A DNA stretch of 64,000 bases, taken from assembly GCA_933228675.1 (NCBI GenBank), contig OW121740.1, positions 160,838,306 to 160,902,305 on the forward strand, in the 5' to 3' direction. The notes beneath the pieces were generated by a model. That model did no database searches, was not told where the DNA came from, and was given only the letters and a program-made list of their open reading frames with translations. This document shows positions 11,716 to 25,894 of the stretch, one piece after another (the first letter of the stretch is position 1; each line of letters opens with the position of its first letter). A program made the translations under genes and the position numbers. The stretch is from Stomorhina lunata (lineage: Eukaryota; Arthropoda; Insecta; Diptera; Rhiniidae).

Positions 11716-13361
11716 AAATACAGAAATAAAATTTGAATATTTTCTATCATCGGATGAAAAAAGATGAACATTATTTTGAACTGATAAATATCCCAAACGG
11801 TTTTTTTATTTTTTATTTTCATCGGATTGAAAAACGATACAAAATTTTTCGAACAATTAAAAATCATTAGGGATTTTTATTATTTTTTTAACTTCAATGA
11901 TTGTTTTTTTGGTATGGATTAAAATATGAAAATATTGTTTTAAAAGTATTAATATTCGGTCTCTGGTTAATATATAGTACATGACTGTATGTATGGTATC
12001 TAAGACATAAACATTCAAATATTTTTATTTTTTGGAAGCTTTTAGAAAAAATGGTTTGGGGGGAGGTTTTTTATTCAAATTGATCTCAAAAAACCGTTTT
12101 CTTGATAAACACATCAGTAGCCACCCCGTCGTGACAGGTATTTTTTTTTTTTTTTGGTTATACCCTTAATGTGCAGGCTTTACAGACTATAGAACTTTTT
12201 TACTTTATATCATTTCCTGTATAAGGTCTGGTACTTTGATTCCGCCATTTTGCAATGAACAGCCGTAGGGGTAAGTGATACGTCATAGATTTCATTAAAG
12301 ATAAATCGTACATGTCATTGATGCATTTGAGCTGGGCATTGACAAATAAACAATATAATGAGAGACATGATAAAACGAATCACATGTTGCGAAAGTTGTC
12401 TAGAATGCATGGAAATGTTGAAATGGAAAGTTCTATCTTAATCGCCAGTACTTCCGATCTTATAAAGAAGTAGAAAATTGGATCGATTTGTGGATCGCTT
12501 TAAATAAGAGAAAGTAAATTTAAGATAAAGTACTGACCAGCGATAGGTAATACGAGTTTATCACAATAAAACCTCGAATTTCGAGAAAAAGAAACGGCGG
12601 AAGCAAAAATGTACACCTAATATACAAGATAGAAATGCCTAGCAAAGAGAAACTCCTGGTAAAAACGATGTATTGAACCCTACACTGATGGCTCTAGACA
12701 AATAATGGGTAAATCAGAGAGACTTTACCCAATACTGCTCTAGACTGAATAATGAGGCAGCAAGTGGATATATTGCAACAAAAAGATGTACATAAATAAC
12801 TCCTGAATTCTTAATCATATAAAAAACATGTGTTAGTTCGACTTAAATTCAGTTTTGTTTCTAATCCATTGGAATATTTTTTATTTGCACAAGTCGTTTT
12901 TAAGATATGGTAAACAAACTTGGACAACCCATTTTAAAAGTCCAAGTTTTGGAAAAAAATCGCTTAGCGATTTTCAATTTCTGGTGTTTTTCAAATAATT
13001 TATTTTTTTGTTACTGTCTAATGTAATTCTATAATTGTAACATATGTTGCGTATACGTAATAAGTAACTAATCAATATATTGTATAAAAATCATATGCCA
13101 CATATGACAACATTTCAAAAGATTTTGTCGTATTCTACAATACACATGGGATGGTTAAAATATGGAAATAGTTTTTTAACTTCTAAACCGTTGGGCCGAT
13201 ATTAAATTTTTTTCGTGGATGTAGCAGAAGTTTTGGGGAGCTTAAGTTTTGTACCCAGAAATGGCACAATCTGCCCGTAAATTAGGGCGGACTCATAAAT
13301 CACTTAAAACGATATATAAATGTCATTTCCCATGTAAAACATGTCATGTATAAAATGTCAT
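11716..13361. other. No gene seen; holds a short repeat shared with 36310-36400
   Basis: The segment 12525-12605 (GACCAGCGATAGG...CCTCGAATTTCG...AAAAAGAAACGGCGGAAG) matches the reverse complement of 36310-36400. At about 12672 a possible YTDGS string, reminiscent of a non-LTR RNase H, occurs in a broken frame. At 13185-13320 there is a phrase about CCGTTGGGCCGATATTAAAT typical of a dispersed repeat. None supports a gene. Confidence 0.4.
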
Positions 13362-13510
13362 TATACCCTTCACCACCATAGGTGGAAAGAGTATTATAAG
13401 TTTGTGCTGATGTATGTAACTCAAAGAAATATTTGTCTTAGACTCACCTTTTAGTATGCTAATAGTCGACTTAGCGATGTCAGTCAGTCCGTCTGGATGG
13501 CTGAAGCTTA
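13362..13510 (+). mobile_element. Family A 5' fragment
   Basis: Begins ATACCCTTCACCACCATAGG and runs to the CAGTCAGTCCGTCTGG tract, then stops. It lies just upstream of a nearly complete A copy, giving two 5' ends in tandem. Confidence 0.75.
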
Positions 13511-13567
13511 GCCCTTTTCAATGGTATATAGTTTTTTAAAATATACTTAAGATACATATGTGTTTTT

Positions 13568-14356
13568 ATACCCTTCACCACTATAGGTGGAAAGGATATT
13601 ATAAGTTTGTGCTGATGTATGTAACGCATGGAAATATTTGTCTTAGATCCACCTTTTAGTATACCAGTAGGCTTAGAATCACTTTCTAAGTCGATTTAGC
13701 GATGTCCGTCCGTCCGTCTGGCTAGCTGGACCCCCATGTAAACCTTGTAATAAACTACAGGTCACAATTCTAAAGATAATTTGATGAAATTTGGCACAGA
13801 TCATTTTTTTGATAATGGAACCATGGCTTTTGAAATTCGTCAAAATCAGTGTATTATTTATGGTACCTCCCATAGGTCCCATTTCCCGAAATTGGTATAT
13901 TGGCCACAACTATACCTATTTTTTCATGAAATTTAAATCAAATACTACTTATGTAAACTTAAACCACTGTACCAAATTTTGTTAAAATCGGTCTACATTT
14001 GACCATAGCTCCCATACAAACTTTTCTTTAGAAACGCACTAAATGAGACAAAAATCACTAAAACGCTCGTAAATGAAGATAATGGGAATTTTAAGTTTAT
14101 TTTTTGCATACATAATTTTTTTAGCAACTGTAATCAATTTGCCAAATTTCGAGATAATCGGTCCACATTTGACCCTGGCTCTCATATAAGTCCAAATGTC
14201 GGAAGCAGCTTAAATATATAAGTTTTGAGAAAATGTTTGTATGATGGCAAAATTTAGCAAATATTTGTCTTAATACAGGAAAAATAACACCTTTGACCTA
14301 AGTGATGAAGGGTATCATATGGTCGGTCTTCACCGACTGTAGCACTTTCTTACTTG
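13568..14356 (+). mobile_element. Family A, near full-length copy
   Basis: The best forward copy. It has a 5' end ATACCCTTCACCAC, a core TTGTGCTGATGTATGTAACG, a (GTCY)n tract (GTCCGTCCGTCCGTC) near 13706, and a long middle. Next come the inverted AGTGATGAAGGGTAT near 14300, a hairpin GTCGG/CCGAC at 14322-14337, and the terminus CTTACTTG followed by TT. A terminal repeat at one end with its inverse placed inside the hairpin at the other is the layout described for Helentron-associated (DINE-1/mini-me) elements. No transposase is encoded, so it is non-autonomous. Confidence 0.8.
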
Positions 14357-14684
14357 TTATTAAAACTATATGCATTTATATTTAAACTTCTTCATACAAA
14401 ACCCTTAACACTTTTTGACAAAACGCTTATATCTCAAAATGCTACTACTACGCTAATATCTCAAAATACTACTAACAAAATGGATAATTCACTATCTTGA
14501 GGGTTAAAAAAAAATTAAAACCAGTTAAACTTTTTAAAATTTATTAAAAATACATTTTTTTATTGCATATGTTCAGGACCGTCTTTAAGAACGTAAAATA
14601 TTTTGGGAAACCCTTAATAATTAGGAAACCTTTTAACCATTATTAATGTCTTATATCAAGTAAGAAAGCTTATTTTGTTATCTA
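14357..14684. other. No gene seen
   Basis: AT-rich spacer between an A and a B element. The phrase CAAGTAAGAAAGCTTATTTT near 14659 echoes the A terminus and may be a remnant. Confidence 0.35.
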
Positions 14685-16236
<1,552 letters not shown>

Positions 16237-18270
16237 TAGCATATTGTTAAAAATGTATTTAAAACATATTCAAAGTAGCGACATTTTGAAGAAATCTAAA
16301 GAAACCCTTCAGTTTTCCCATATAACTGGGATGTCCAAATTTTGACGTCAAGTCGACAAGCTTTCCCGATATCTGATCTGAATGAAACTTTGTATTTGGA
16401 TTATTGGGGTCAAATGTAACAAATTTGGGGTTATCTCTTTTGGTAGAACGACTTTCATTTTTTTTGGGGCACTCTAATATACATATAACTTATTCTGTAC
16501 AATTGAAATTTGTATCCCAGATAAACCCTTCAGACTTTTACCAAATACCTTGCATTGTTCACCTTAAATATTTAATTTACATAAAGAAAATGCTAAAGTT
16601 AATAGGTCATTGACCTTTTCATAATATAAAAATACAAACCATGTCTGTGTTTCTTATTCCTAAAATTTAACTTAAATACAATATTCACAATATTTTACTA
16701 GTTTTTCTACAAAAGTAATGTCCCATAGAACTGCAAAATTTTATTACAACTATGTTTCTGTTCGATTTTCCTAAAATATTCCTATTATGGTTTTCCCTTA
16801 CAATTTGTACGTGCTTTGCAAATTTCTAGTCTCTATAAACTAGTGATAAAATAAAATTCTACAAAAACTTACTACTTGCTGACTGATGGACATATTTGAA
16901 GCTTAAGAAAGTTTTTCAAACTATAAGAATTTTCCAAAAATGTCAACAATAGAAATTAAAAAACGACAAAATTACTTTAGTACTTATTTGCTTTATTTAA
17001 CAGCAGCAGCAGCAGATTTGTTAGGGATATAAGAAAGAAAGGACTTTTTATAGAGAGCTTAAAGTAGATAAATGAACCTTAGAGCTTTGTTAAAAATTAT
17101 TTGTCAGCATAATAAATGAATCAAGAAGACAAAGGAGAAGGACAGTGCTGACTGGTTTTAGTTTTATGTCAGGACAGACGATGAGTGATTTTGAAAGTAA
17201 GTGAATTTTAAAATTTTTTTGTTCTGCATAATTGCTAGATGATCCTGCAGACAATTTAATTGAATGGAAATGTTTAAAGCAGGTGAGTTTTGTTATAGAT
17301 TATGTTTAAAAATACATTTTTAAGATATAATATTCGGTTTTTTAACTATTTTTTTTGAGTTTATTAATACCCATAACTCCTGCTGTTTTTATAACCAAAA
17401 GATCATAACATTTACCTTGTGAACAGTTTAGCGGGAATTTTATATTTTGTCAAGTGAAACAGCATTTATGTCGACTGCAGCTAAAAAAAATGCAACACCA
17501 ACTGCAGCTAACACATGGGACTTTGAAGTATTTATATGCACCTCCCATACCAAAAGGATAAATGTGGCAATTTTTTTAATCCACCATCCCTTCATATATA
17601 TTCATAAATGCTGCTATAAAAAAGTCTCTATAAATACTGCAGCATTACAGAACCACCCACAAAAAAGTATCTTTAAAAAAAACTGCAACATACTTGGGAA
17701 TCATAGATGAATACACATCACCCGTATTAACAGGGTTTAGTTTATTTCTTTTTATTTTATTTTCTTTCATTGGAATATAAAAATACGTTTATATATTTCA
17801 AAAGCTGTTGCTAGTTTTACCCAACTCATTTCCCTGGTTTCGCTTTTAATTTTTTATATGTGAACAAATATGACATAACAGAAATCGAAATAGAATTGCC
17901 ATTCATATTCCATGCTGAGCACATACTGTGAAGTTTTAATAATAGTTCAACTGCATTTTAGCAAAAATGAAAGAATGACTGAATAAATGAAAAAAGGAGA
18001 TAAAAAACGTGAAAACGACTTGTGGGAAAAGATTGGTAGTGGTTTAGAAAAACACACACACTGTCTCAGAGATGAATCCAGGGAAATCAGAAGTGATAAA
18101 GTATTTAATTTTGTATAAAGGCTTTTTATGCCCCGGTGACTATTTTAAAGGTATTTTTTCAAAAATTCAATTTTTAAAGGAAAATTTACTTTTTATAGGG
18201 AATTTTTTAAAAATTTACATTTATATTGATTTTTTCAAAAATTCACTTTAAAGAAAATTTAAAAAAAAAT
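16237..18270. other. No gene seen
   Basis: Mixed sequence with a short CAGCAGCAG run near 17002. The 87-codon frame at 17447-17710 contains two CTGCAGC phrases but no recognisable domain and is not supported as a gene. Confidence 0.4.
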
Positions 18271-21200
18271 CATTTTAATAAAAAATTTTCTATATAAAAT
18301 TTTTATAGAAAAATTTTCTATATAAAATTTTTATAGAAAAATTTTCTATATAAAATTTATATAGAAAAATTTTCTATATAAAATTTTTGTAGAAAAATTT
18401 TCTATATAAAATTTTTATAGAAAAATGTTCTATATAAAATTTTTATAAAAAAAATTCTATGTAAAATTTTTATAAAAAAAATTTTCTATATAAAATTTTT
18501 ATAGAAAAATTTTCTATATAAAATTTTTATAAAAAAAAATTTCTATCTAAAATTTTTATAAAAAAAATTTTCTATATCAAATTTTTAGAGAAAAATTTTC
18601 TATATAAAATTTTTATAGAAAAATTTTCTATATAAAATATTTATAGAAAAATTTTCTATATAAAATTTTTAGAGAAAAATTTTCTATATAAAATTTTTAA
18701 AGAAAAATTTTCTATATAAAATTTTTATAGAAAAATTTTTTATATAAAATTTTGATAGAAAAATTTTCTATATAAAATTTTTATAAAAAAAATTTTCTAT
18801 ATAAAATTTTTATAGAAAAATTTTCTATATAAAATTTTGACAGAAAAATTTTCTATATAAAATTTTTATAGAAAAATTTTCTATATAAAATTTTATAGAA
18901 AAATTTTCTATATTAAATTTTTATAGAAAAATTTTCTATATAAAATTTTTATAAAAAAAAAAATTCTATCTAAAATTTTTATAAAAAAAATTTTCTATAT
19001 AAAATTTTTATAGAAAAATTTTCTATATAAAATTTTGATAAAAAATTTCTATATCAAACTTTATAAGAAAAATTTTCTATATAAAATTTTTAGAGAAAAA
19101 TTTTTTATATAAAATTTTTAAAGAAAAATTTTCTATATAAAATTTTTATAGAAAAATTTTCTATATTAAATTTTTATAGAAAAATTTTCTATATAAAATT
19201 TTTATAAAAAAAAAAATTCTATCTAAAATTTTTATAAAAAAAATTTTCTATATAAAATTTTTATAGAAAAATTTTCTATATAAAATTTTGATAAAAAATT
19301 TTCTATATCAAACTTTATAAGAAAAATTTTCTATATAAAATTTTTAGAGAAAAATTTTTTATATAAAATTTTTAAAGAAAAATTTTCTATATAAAATTTT
19401 TTTAGAAAAATTTTTTATATAAAATTTTGATAGAAAAATTTTCTATTTAAAATTTTTATAAAAAAAATTTTCTATATAAAATTTTTATAGAAAAATTTTC
19501 TATATAAAATTTTGATAAAAAATTTCTATATCAAACTTTATAAGAAAAATTTTCTATATAAAATTTTTAGAGAAAAATTTTTTATATAAAATTTTTAAAG
19601 AAAAATTTTCTATATAAAATTTTTATAGAAAAATTTTCTATATTAAATTTTTATAGAAAAATTTTCTATATAAAATTTTTATAAAAAAAAAAATTCTATC
19701 TAAAATTTTTATAAAAAAAATTTTCTATATAAAATTTTTATAGAAAAATTTTCTATATAAAATTTTGATAAAAAATTTTCTATATCAAACTTTATAAGAA
19801 AAATTTTCTATATAAAATTTTTAGAGAAAAATTTTTTATATAAAATTTTTAAAGAAAAATTTTCTATATAAAATTTTTTTAGAAAAATTTTTTATATAAA
19901 ATTTTGATAGAAAAATTTTCTATTTAAAATTTTTATAAAAAAAATTTTCTATATAAAATTTGTATAGAAAAATTTTCTACATAAAGTTTTTAGAGAAAAA
20001 TTTTCTATATAAAATTTTTATAGAAAAATTTTCTATATAAAATTTTTATAGAAAAATTTTCTATATAAAATTTTTTGAGAAAAATTTTCTATATAAAATT
20101 TTTTGAGAAAAATTTTCTATATAAAATTTTTTGAGAAAAATTTTCTATATAAAATTTTTTTAGAAATGATTTACATAAAATTTTTGTAGAAAAATTTTCT
20201 ATACAAAATTTTTGTAGAAAAATTTTCTATACAAAATTTTTATAGAAAAATTTTTCATATAAATATTTTATACAAAAATTTTCTCTATAAAATTTTTATA
20301 GAAAATTTTCTCTATAAAATTTTTATAGAAAATTTCCATAGAAAAATTGTCTTTATAAATTTTTTATAAAAAAAATTTCGATATAACATATTTATAGAAA
20401 ATTTTTCGATATAAATTTTTTCAAAGAAAAATTTAAAAATTTATTTTAAAGAAAAACTTTCTATATATAATTTTTATAAAAAAAAAATTTATGTAGAAAT
20501 ATTTTCTATAAAAATTTTTTTAAAAAAAATTTTCTAATTAAAATTTTCTGTATAAAATTCTTATAAGAAAATTTTCTATTGAAAATTTTTATACAAAATA
20601 GTAGTTTATAAAATTTTTGTAGAAAAATCTTCTACATAAAATTTTTATATTATTATTTTATAGAAAAATTTTATAAAAAAAATCTATATGAAGTTTTTAT
20701 AGAAAAATTTTCTATTAAAATTTTTATAGAAAGTTTTTCTATATAAAATTTTTATAGAAAAATTTTCAACATTTTTCGATATAAAATATTTATTGCAAAA
20801 TTTTGGATATAACTTTTTTTAAAGAAAAATTTTCTATATAGAAATTTTATAGAAAAACTTTCTGCATACAAAAAAGTCCTTTATAAAATTTTTATAGAAA
20901 AATCTTCTATATAAAATTTTTATAGAAAAAATTTATAAAAACAAAATCTATATAAAATTTTTATAGCAAAATTTTCTATATAAAATTTTTATAGAAAAAA
21001 TTTCTATATAAAATTTTTATAGAAAAATTTTCTATACAAAATTTTTATCGGAAAATTTTCTATTTACAATTTTTATAGCAAAATTTTCTATATAAAATTT
21101 TTATAGAAAAATTTTCTATATAAAATTTTTATAGAAATTTTTTTTATAGAATTTTTATAGAAAAATCTATATAAAATTTTTAAAGAAAAATTTTCTATAT

Positions 21201-21590
21201 ACAATTTTTATAGCAAAATTTTCTATATAAAATTTGTATAGAAAAAATTTTCTATATAAAAATTCTATACAAAATATTGATAGAAAATTTTTTTCTATAA
21301 AAATTTGATACAGAAAATTTTACTCTTAAAATTTTATACAGAAAAATTTTCTTATAATTTTTTCTAAAATTTTTTTATAGAATATTTGATTTATATAAAA
21401 TCTTTATAAACAAATTTAAAATTTTTTATCGAGAAATTGTCTATAACAAATTTTCATTGAAAAATTTTCTATACTAAATTGTAATGGAAAGATTTTCTGT
21501 ATTAATTTATTGTGGAAAAATTTGTTAAAAAATTTATATAGAAAAATTTTCTATATTTAATTATTTTAGAAAAATTGTATGTGGAATCTA
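18271..21590. repeat. 28-bp AT satellite array (variant 2, TATATAAAA type)
   Basis: The unit is about TATAGAAAAATTTTCTATAT plus AAAATTTT, period 28, over 3.3 kb. It is well homogenised from 18280 to 20170 and decayed beyond. It contains a higher-order tandem duplication of 477 bp (19021-19497 and 19498-19974) and a partial earlier copy. Confidence 0.92.
19021..19974 (+). repeat. 477-bp higher-order tandem duplication within the satellite
   Basis: Diagnostic variant units (TTGATAAAAAAT, CTATATCAAACTTTATAAG, TCTATATTAAAT, AAAAAATTCTATCTAAAA) recur in the same order with spacing 253, 224, 253. This gives a 477-bp period. The two copies look almost identical, so the duplication is recent. Confidence 0.85.
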
Positions 21591-22790
21591 GCGTTTCTTT
21601 TTTGTTAAAGTGAGACTAAGCACTTTGTTTAAGAAAATTTTTTTAAAATACAAACAATTCTTTTAATTTTCTGCCCGCAAATTTCATTCAATACATTTTC
21701 CCATTACAATTGCATTTAAGTGGGTATATGAATGTATATATATGTAAGTCTTAGCATTACACAGCACAAATGTGTATATAAATAATTCTGTTCAATATTT
21801 CAGGCACCCGCTTTTTATTCTCTTCATTTAGAACCATTTTCATTATATAACAACTGCAAAAGATAACAAGTTTACTGAACTGCAGCGAAATGAGAAAAAT
21901 ACGAAATACAAACACACAGCCCTAGCAAAAAAAAAAAGGAAATTTTTCAAGTTCTGAGTTAACCATCTATTACTACGTTTCAAATCTTGTTGGAACTATA
22001 ACTAGGATAGCAGACTCTTAAAGAGAATGCATCTAGTGCAACAACAATTGTATGAATACAAATATGATGCACATATGAATTCATTCTAAAAAACCAGTTT
22101 CTAACCCAGTTACGCACGTACAAACAAATATGAAAAAAACTCACATATACACACACACGAAGACACACATTTACGCAAACCCTTACAAGTTTATTTAATA
22201 ACTGCTCTTAGCCATATGTAGTTGTGTACATTAATTTTCATGCTGGTACTAAATTCGTATTCGATTCTTGTTCGCTCATAAGTACCTTAACCAAGTGTGT
22301 GGTTAAGTACAATTCAAACGTGTACAATTTCTCTAAATGCGTTTTCAGACAAAAAGAAAAATAACTAAATAAATAAATTTGAGAATGTGATGGTAAACAT
22401 ACACACATCCACACATTATATATTTGTACTTCAGCAGCTGGATAGAGGAAAATATGAAAAATATTATGGTTAAATTTATTACAACATTTGTTAAATTTGT
22501 CATCTACTTTAGTTGTAATAATAGGATGCCAACTATGAAATAGAGCATAATGGGAAAAAAATGTCGAGAAAGGGGGAGCGTATGATTAATAATGTATATT
22601 TTAGCAAATAGTAGAAATATATATAAAGAAGAACATTTTTGAAATGAAAAGGACTGGAGAAAAGAAAGAAATATTTTGAAGCAAGAAAATTAAATTTAAA
22701 TTGCATAAATCTTGGGTTTTCAAATTAAAACCAAATTTTTTTTTTCTTTGAAACATTTACATTTTGCTAGTACTAGTAAATATTAAAAAT
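21591..22790. other. No gene seen; small hairpin at 22282-22310
   Basis: AT-rich sequence with GTACCTTAACCA / TGGTTAAGTAC arms round a 6-base loop at 22282-22310. No domain is seen in the 62-codon minus-strand frame at 21980-22168. Confidence 0.4.
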
Positions 22791-23220
22791 GTAGAAAATA
22801 GAAAACTTTTTATATGAAAATTTTCTATAAAAATTTTTAATAGACAAATTTTCTATATAAAATTTTTATAGAAAAATTTTCTTTATAAAATTTTTATAGA
22901 AAAATTTTCTATATAAAATTTTTATAGAAAAATTTTCTTTATAAAATTTTTATAGAAAAATTTTCTATATAAAATTTGTATAGAAAATTTTTCTATATAA
23001 AATTTTTATAGAAAAATTTTCTATTAAACATTTTTATGGAACAATTTTCTATATAAAATTTTTATAGAAAAATTTTCTATATAAAACTTTTATACAAAAA
23101 TTTTCTATATAAAATTTTTATAAAAAAATGTTCTATATAAAATTTTTATAGAAAAATTTTCTATATAAAATTTTTATATAAAATTTTTGGGAATTAATTA
23201 TTCGAACTTTAGAATTAATT
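22791..23220. repeat. 28-bp AT satellite array (variant 2), left block
   Basis: Same TATATAAAA-type unit as at 18271-21590. It ends at 23189-23225 in a non-satellite motif, GGGAATTAATTATTCGAAC plus CTTTAGAATTAATTGAAAA, which recurs at 49230-49266. Confidence 0.85.
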
Positions 23221-23785
23221 GAAAAATTAGGTTTCATCAGGCTTGAGTTCGTTTAATTTTCAAATTATTAATTTTGAAAATTGGAAAGTAAATTATGGAG
23301 AAAAACTGAAAAAATTATTTTTGAACGCGGCTAGTGGATTGCAATTTCTGTCCCGCCACAGGACGTCATCAGCACTTAGCGCCCTCGACCACAGTCGAGT
23401 TGTCAAATTGCAGAGATAATCATCAATTTAACTCATTGAGTTTGATCGAACATCACTACGTTTAATTGATTGTGTATTCTCCTATTACTTCTTTTGCTCG
23501 ATCTTTTCACTTGCCAAGTAATAGGAGAATACACAATCAATTAAACGTAGTGATGTTCGATCAAACTCAATGAGTTAAATTGATGATTATCTCTGCAATT
23601 TGACAACTCGACTGTGGTCGAGGGCGCTAAGTGCTGATGACGTCCTGTGGCGGGACAGAAATTGCAATCCACTAGCCGCGTTCAAAAATAATTTTTTCAG
23701 TTTTTCTCCATAATTTACTTTCCAATTTTCAAAATTAATAATTTGAAAATTAAATGAACTCAAGCCTGATGAAACCTAATTTTTC
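23221..23785. repeat. Long near-perfect inverted repeat (foldback element)
   Basis: The arms are 270 bp (23221-23490 and 23516-23785) around a 25-bp loop. In the outer 115 bp compared base by base I found one mismatch (GTTCGTTTAA against the complement of TTAAATGAAC). The arms contain GC-richer text (CCCGCCACAGGACGTCATCA) unlike the surrounding satellite, so this is an inserted sequence. No coding frame is present. It could be a foldback transposon or MITE, or a hairpin-RNA source if transcribed. No clean target duplication was identified. Confidence 0.9.
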
Positions 23786-25640
23786 ATAAAATTTTTTATA
23801 TAAAATTTTTATAGAAAAATTTTCTATATAAAATTTTTATACAAAATTTTTCTATATAAAATTTTTATAGAAAAATTTTCTATAGAAAAATTTTCTATAT
23901 AAATTTTTATAGAAAAATTTTCTATATAAAATTTTTATAGAAAAATTTTCTATATAAAATTTTTATAGAAAAATTTTCTACATAAAGTTTTTATCATAAA
24001 AATTTTTATAGAAAAATTTTCTTTATAAAATTTTTATCCAAAAAAATTCTCCACAAAATTTTCTATAGACAAATTTCCTATATAAAATTTTTATAGAAAA
24101 ATTTTCTAAATTTTCTATATACAATTTTTATAGAAAAATTTTCTAAATTTTCTATAAAAAATTTTTGTAGGTAACTTTTCTTTATAAAATTTTTATATAA
24201 AAATTTTCTTTATAAAATTTTTATAGTAAAATTTTATTTTTTTATAGAAAATTTTCTATTTTAAATTTTTATAGAAATATTTTTTATAGAAAAATTTTCT
24301 ATATAAAATTTTTATAGAAAAATTTTCTATATAAAATGTTCTATATAAAAATTTTTTAGAAAAAGTTTCTATATAACATTTTAATAGGCAACTTATCTTT
24401 ATAAAATTTTTATAGAAAAATTTTCTATATAAAATTTTTATAGGTAACTTTTCTTTATAAAATTTTTATACAAAAATTTTCAATATAAAATTTTTATAGT
24501 AAAATTTTCTTTTTTTATAGAAAATTTTCTATATAAAATGTTTATAGAAAAATTTTTTATTTAAAATTTTTATAGAAAAATTTTCTATATAAAATTTTTA
24601 GAGAAAAATTTTCTATATAAAATTTTTATTGAAAAATTTTTTATGAAAAAAAACATAAATTTTTTATAAAAAAAGTTTCTATATAAAATTTTTATAGAAA
24701 TAGAAAAATTTTTCTTTAAAATTTTTCCATAGAAAATTTTTCTATAAAAATTTTCTGTAAAAAATTTTTCTATAAAAAATTTTCTATATAAATTTGTATA
24801 GAAAAATTTTATATAAACAATTTTCTGTACAAAAAATTTCTATACAAAATATTTTGATAAAAATTTTTTCTATAAAAATTTTATAAAATAAATTTTTATA
24901 GAAAAATATTTATATAATAATTTTGTATAAAATTTTTATAGAAAAATTTTCTATATAATATTTTTCTATAAAATTTTTCAATACAAAATTTTTCTATAAA
25001 AATTTTCTATATAAGATTTTTCTATAAAAAATTTTCTATATAAATTTTTATAGAAAAATTTTATATAAAAAAATTTTCTATAAAAATTGGAAATAGAAAA
25101 ATTTTTTATAAAAAAATTAGCTAGAAAATTTATTTACATAAAATATTTCTATAGAAATTTATAAAGAAAATTTTTATAGAAGATTTTTGTAGAAAAATTT
25201 TATATAAAAAATTTTTCTATTACAAATTTTATATAGAAAATGTTTCTATAAGAATTTTATATAGAAAATTTTTTTATAGGAAATTTTTCTATAAAAATTT
25301 TATGTAGAAAATATTTTTATAAACATTTTTTCTACAAAAATGTTATATAAATTTTTTATATAAGAATTTTTTATAAAAATTTTCTACCTAAAGTTTTTCT
25401 TTAAAATATTTTCTTCAAAAATTTTCTATATAATTTTTGTAGAAAATGTGTTTTATAGAAAATTTTTCTATTTAAAATTTTTCTATAAAAATTTTATAGA
25501 AAAATTTTCTATATAAAATTTTCTGTAGAAAAATGTTGTATATACAATTTTTATAAAAAAAAGTGTCTATAGAAAATTTTTATAGAAAAATTTAATATTG
25601 AAAATTTTTATAGAAACATTTTTTAGAAAATTTTCAAAAA
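23786..25640. repeat. 28-bp AT satellite array (variant 2), middle block
   Basis: Continues the array on the other side of the palindrome. It becomes increasingly irregular after 24600, where poly-A and poly-T spacing varies. Confidence 0.85.
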
Positions 25641-25650
25641 GAAGGATATT

Positions 25651-25894
25651 CGCATTTTCTCCCAAATCTGTTACATTTATTTATTAATGTAACAGAACAA
25701 TTTATTGATAAAAAGCCAAAAAATGTTTGCGGAGAAACCAAATTCCTCGATGCGTTTCGATGGTTGGATAAGCGATCTCTTCAGGAGGATTATCCCCAAT
25801 TTAGACAGATCGAAAACCTTGCCTTATTACTAAATTTACAAACAAAACTTTTCAGAATAATGTTCATAAACCATAAGTAAAAGCGTAGATTATC
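25651..25894 (-). mobile_element. Family C element (hammerhead-derived), copy 2
   Basis: Minus-strand hammerhead-like segment 25789-25744: TCCTC, CTGAAGAG, stem II weakened by mismatches (ATCGC against ACCAT), CGAAAC, GC, ATC, GAGGA. The core keeps C3, U4, G5, A6, G8 and A9; position 7 is variable in natural ribozymes. The damaged stem II and the C/A pair in stem III make activity doubtful. A perfect 10-bp stem (CTGTTACATT/AATGTAACAG) with an 8-base loop lies at 25668-25695. It is embedded in satellite on both sides. Confidence 0.75.

Noticed and set aside
12668..12770. Non-LTR retrotransposon RNase H (YTDGS)
   Set aside because: Only one short motif-like string in a frame that soon stops; no supporting neighbours.
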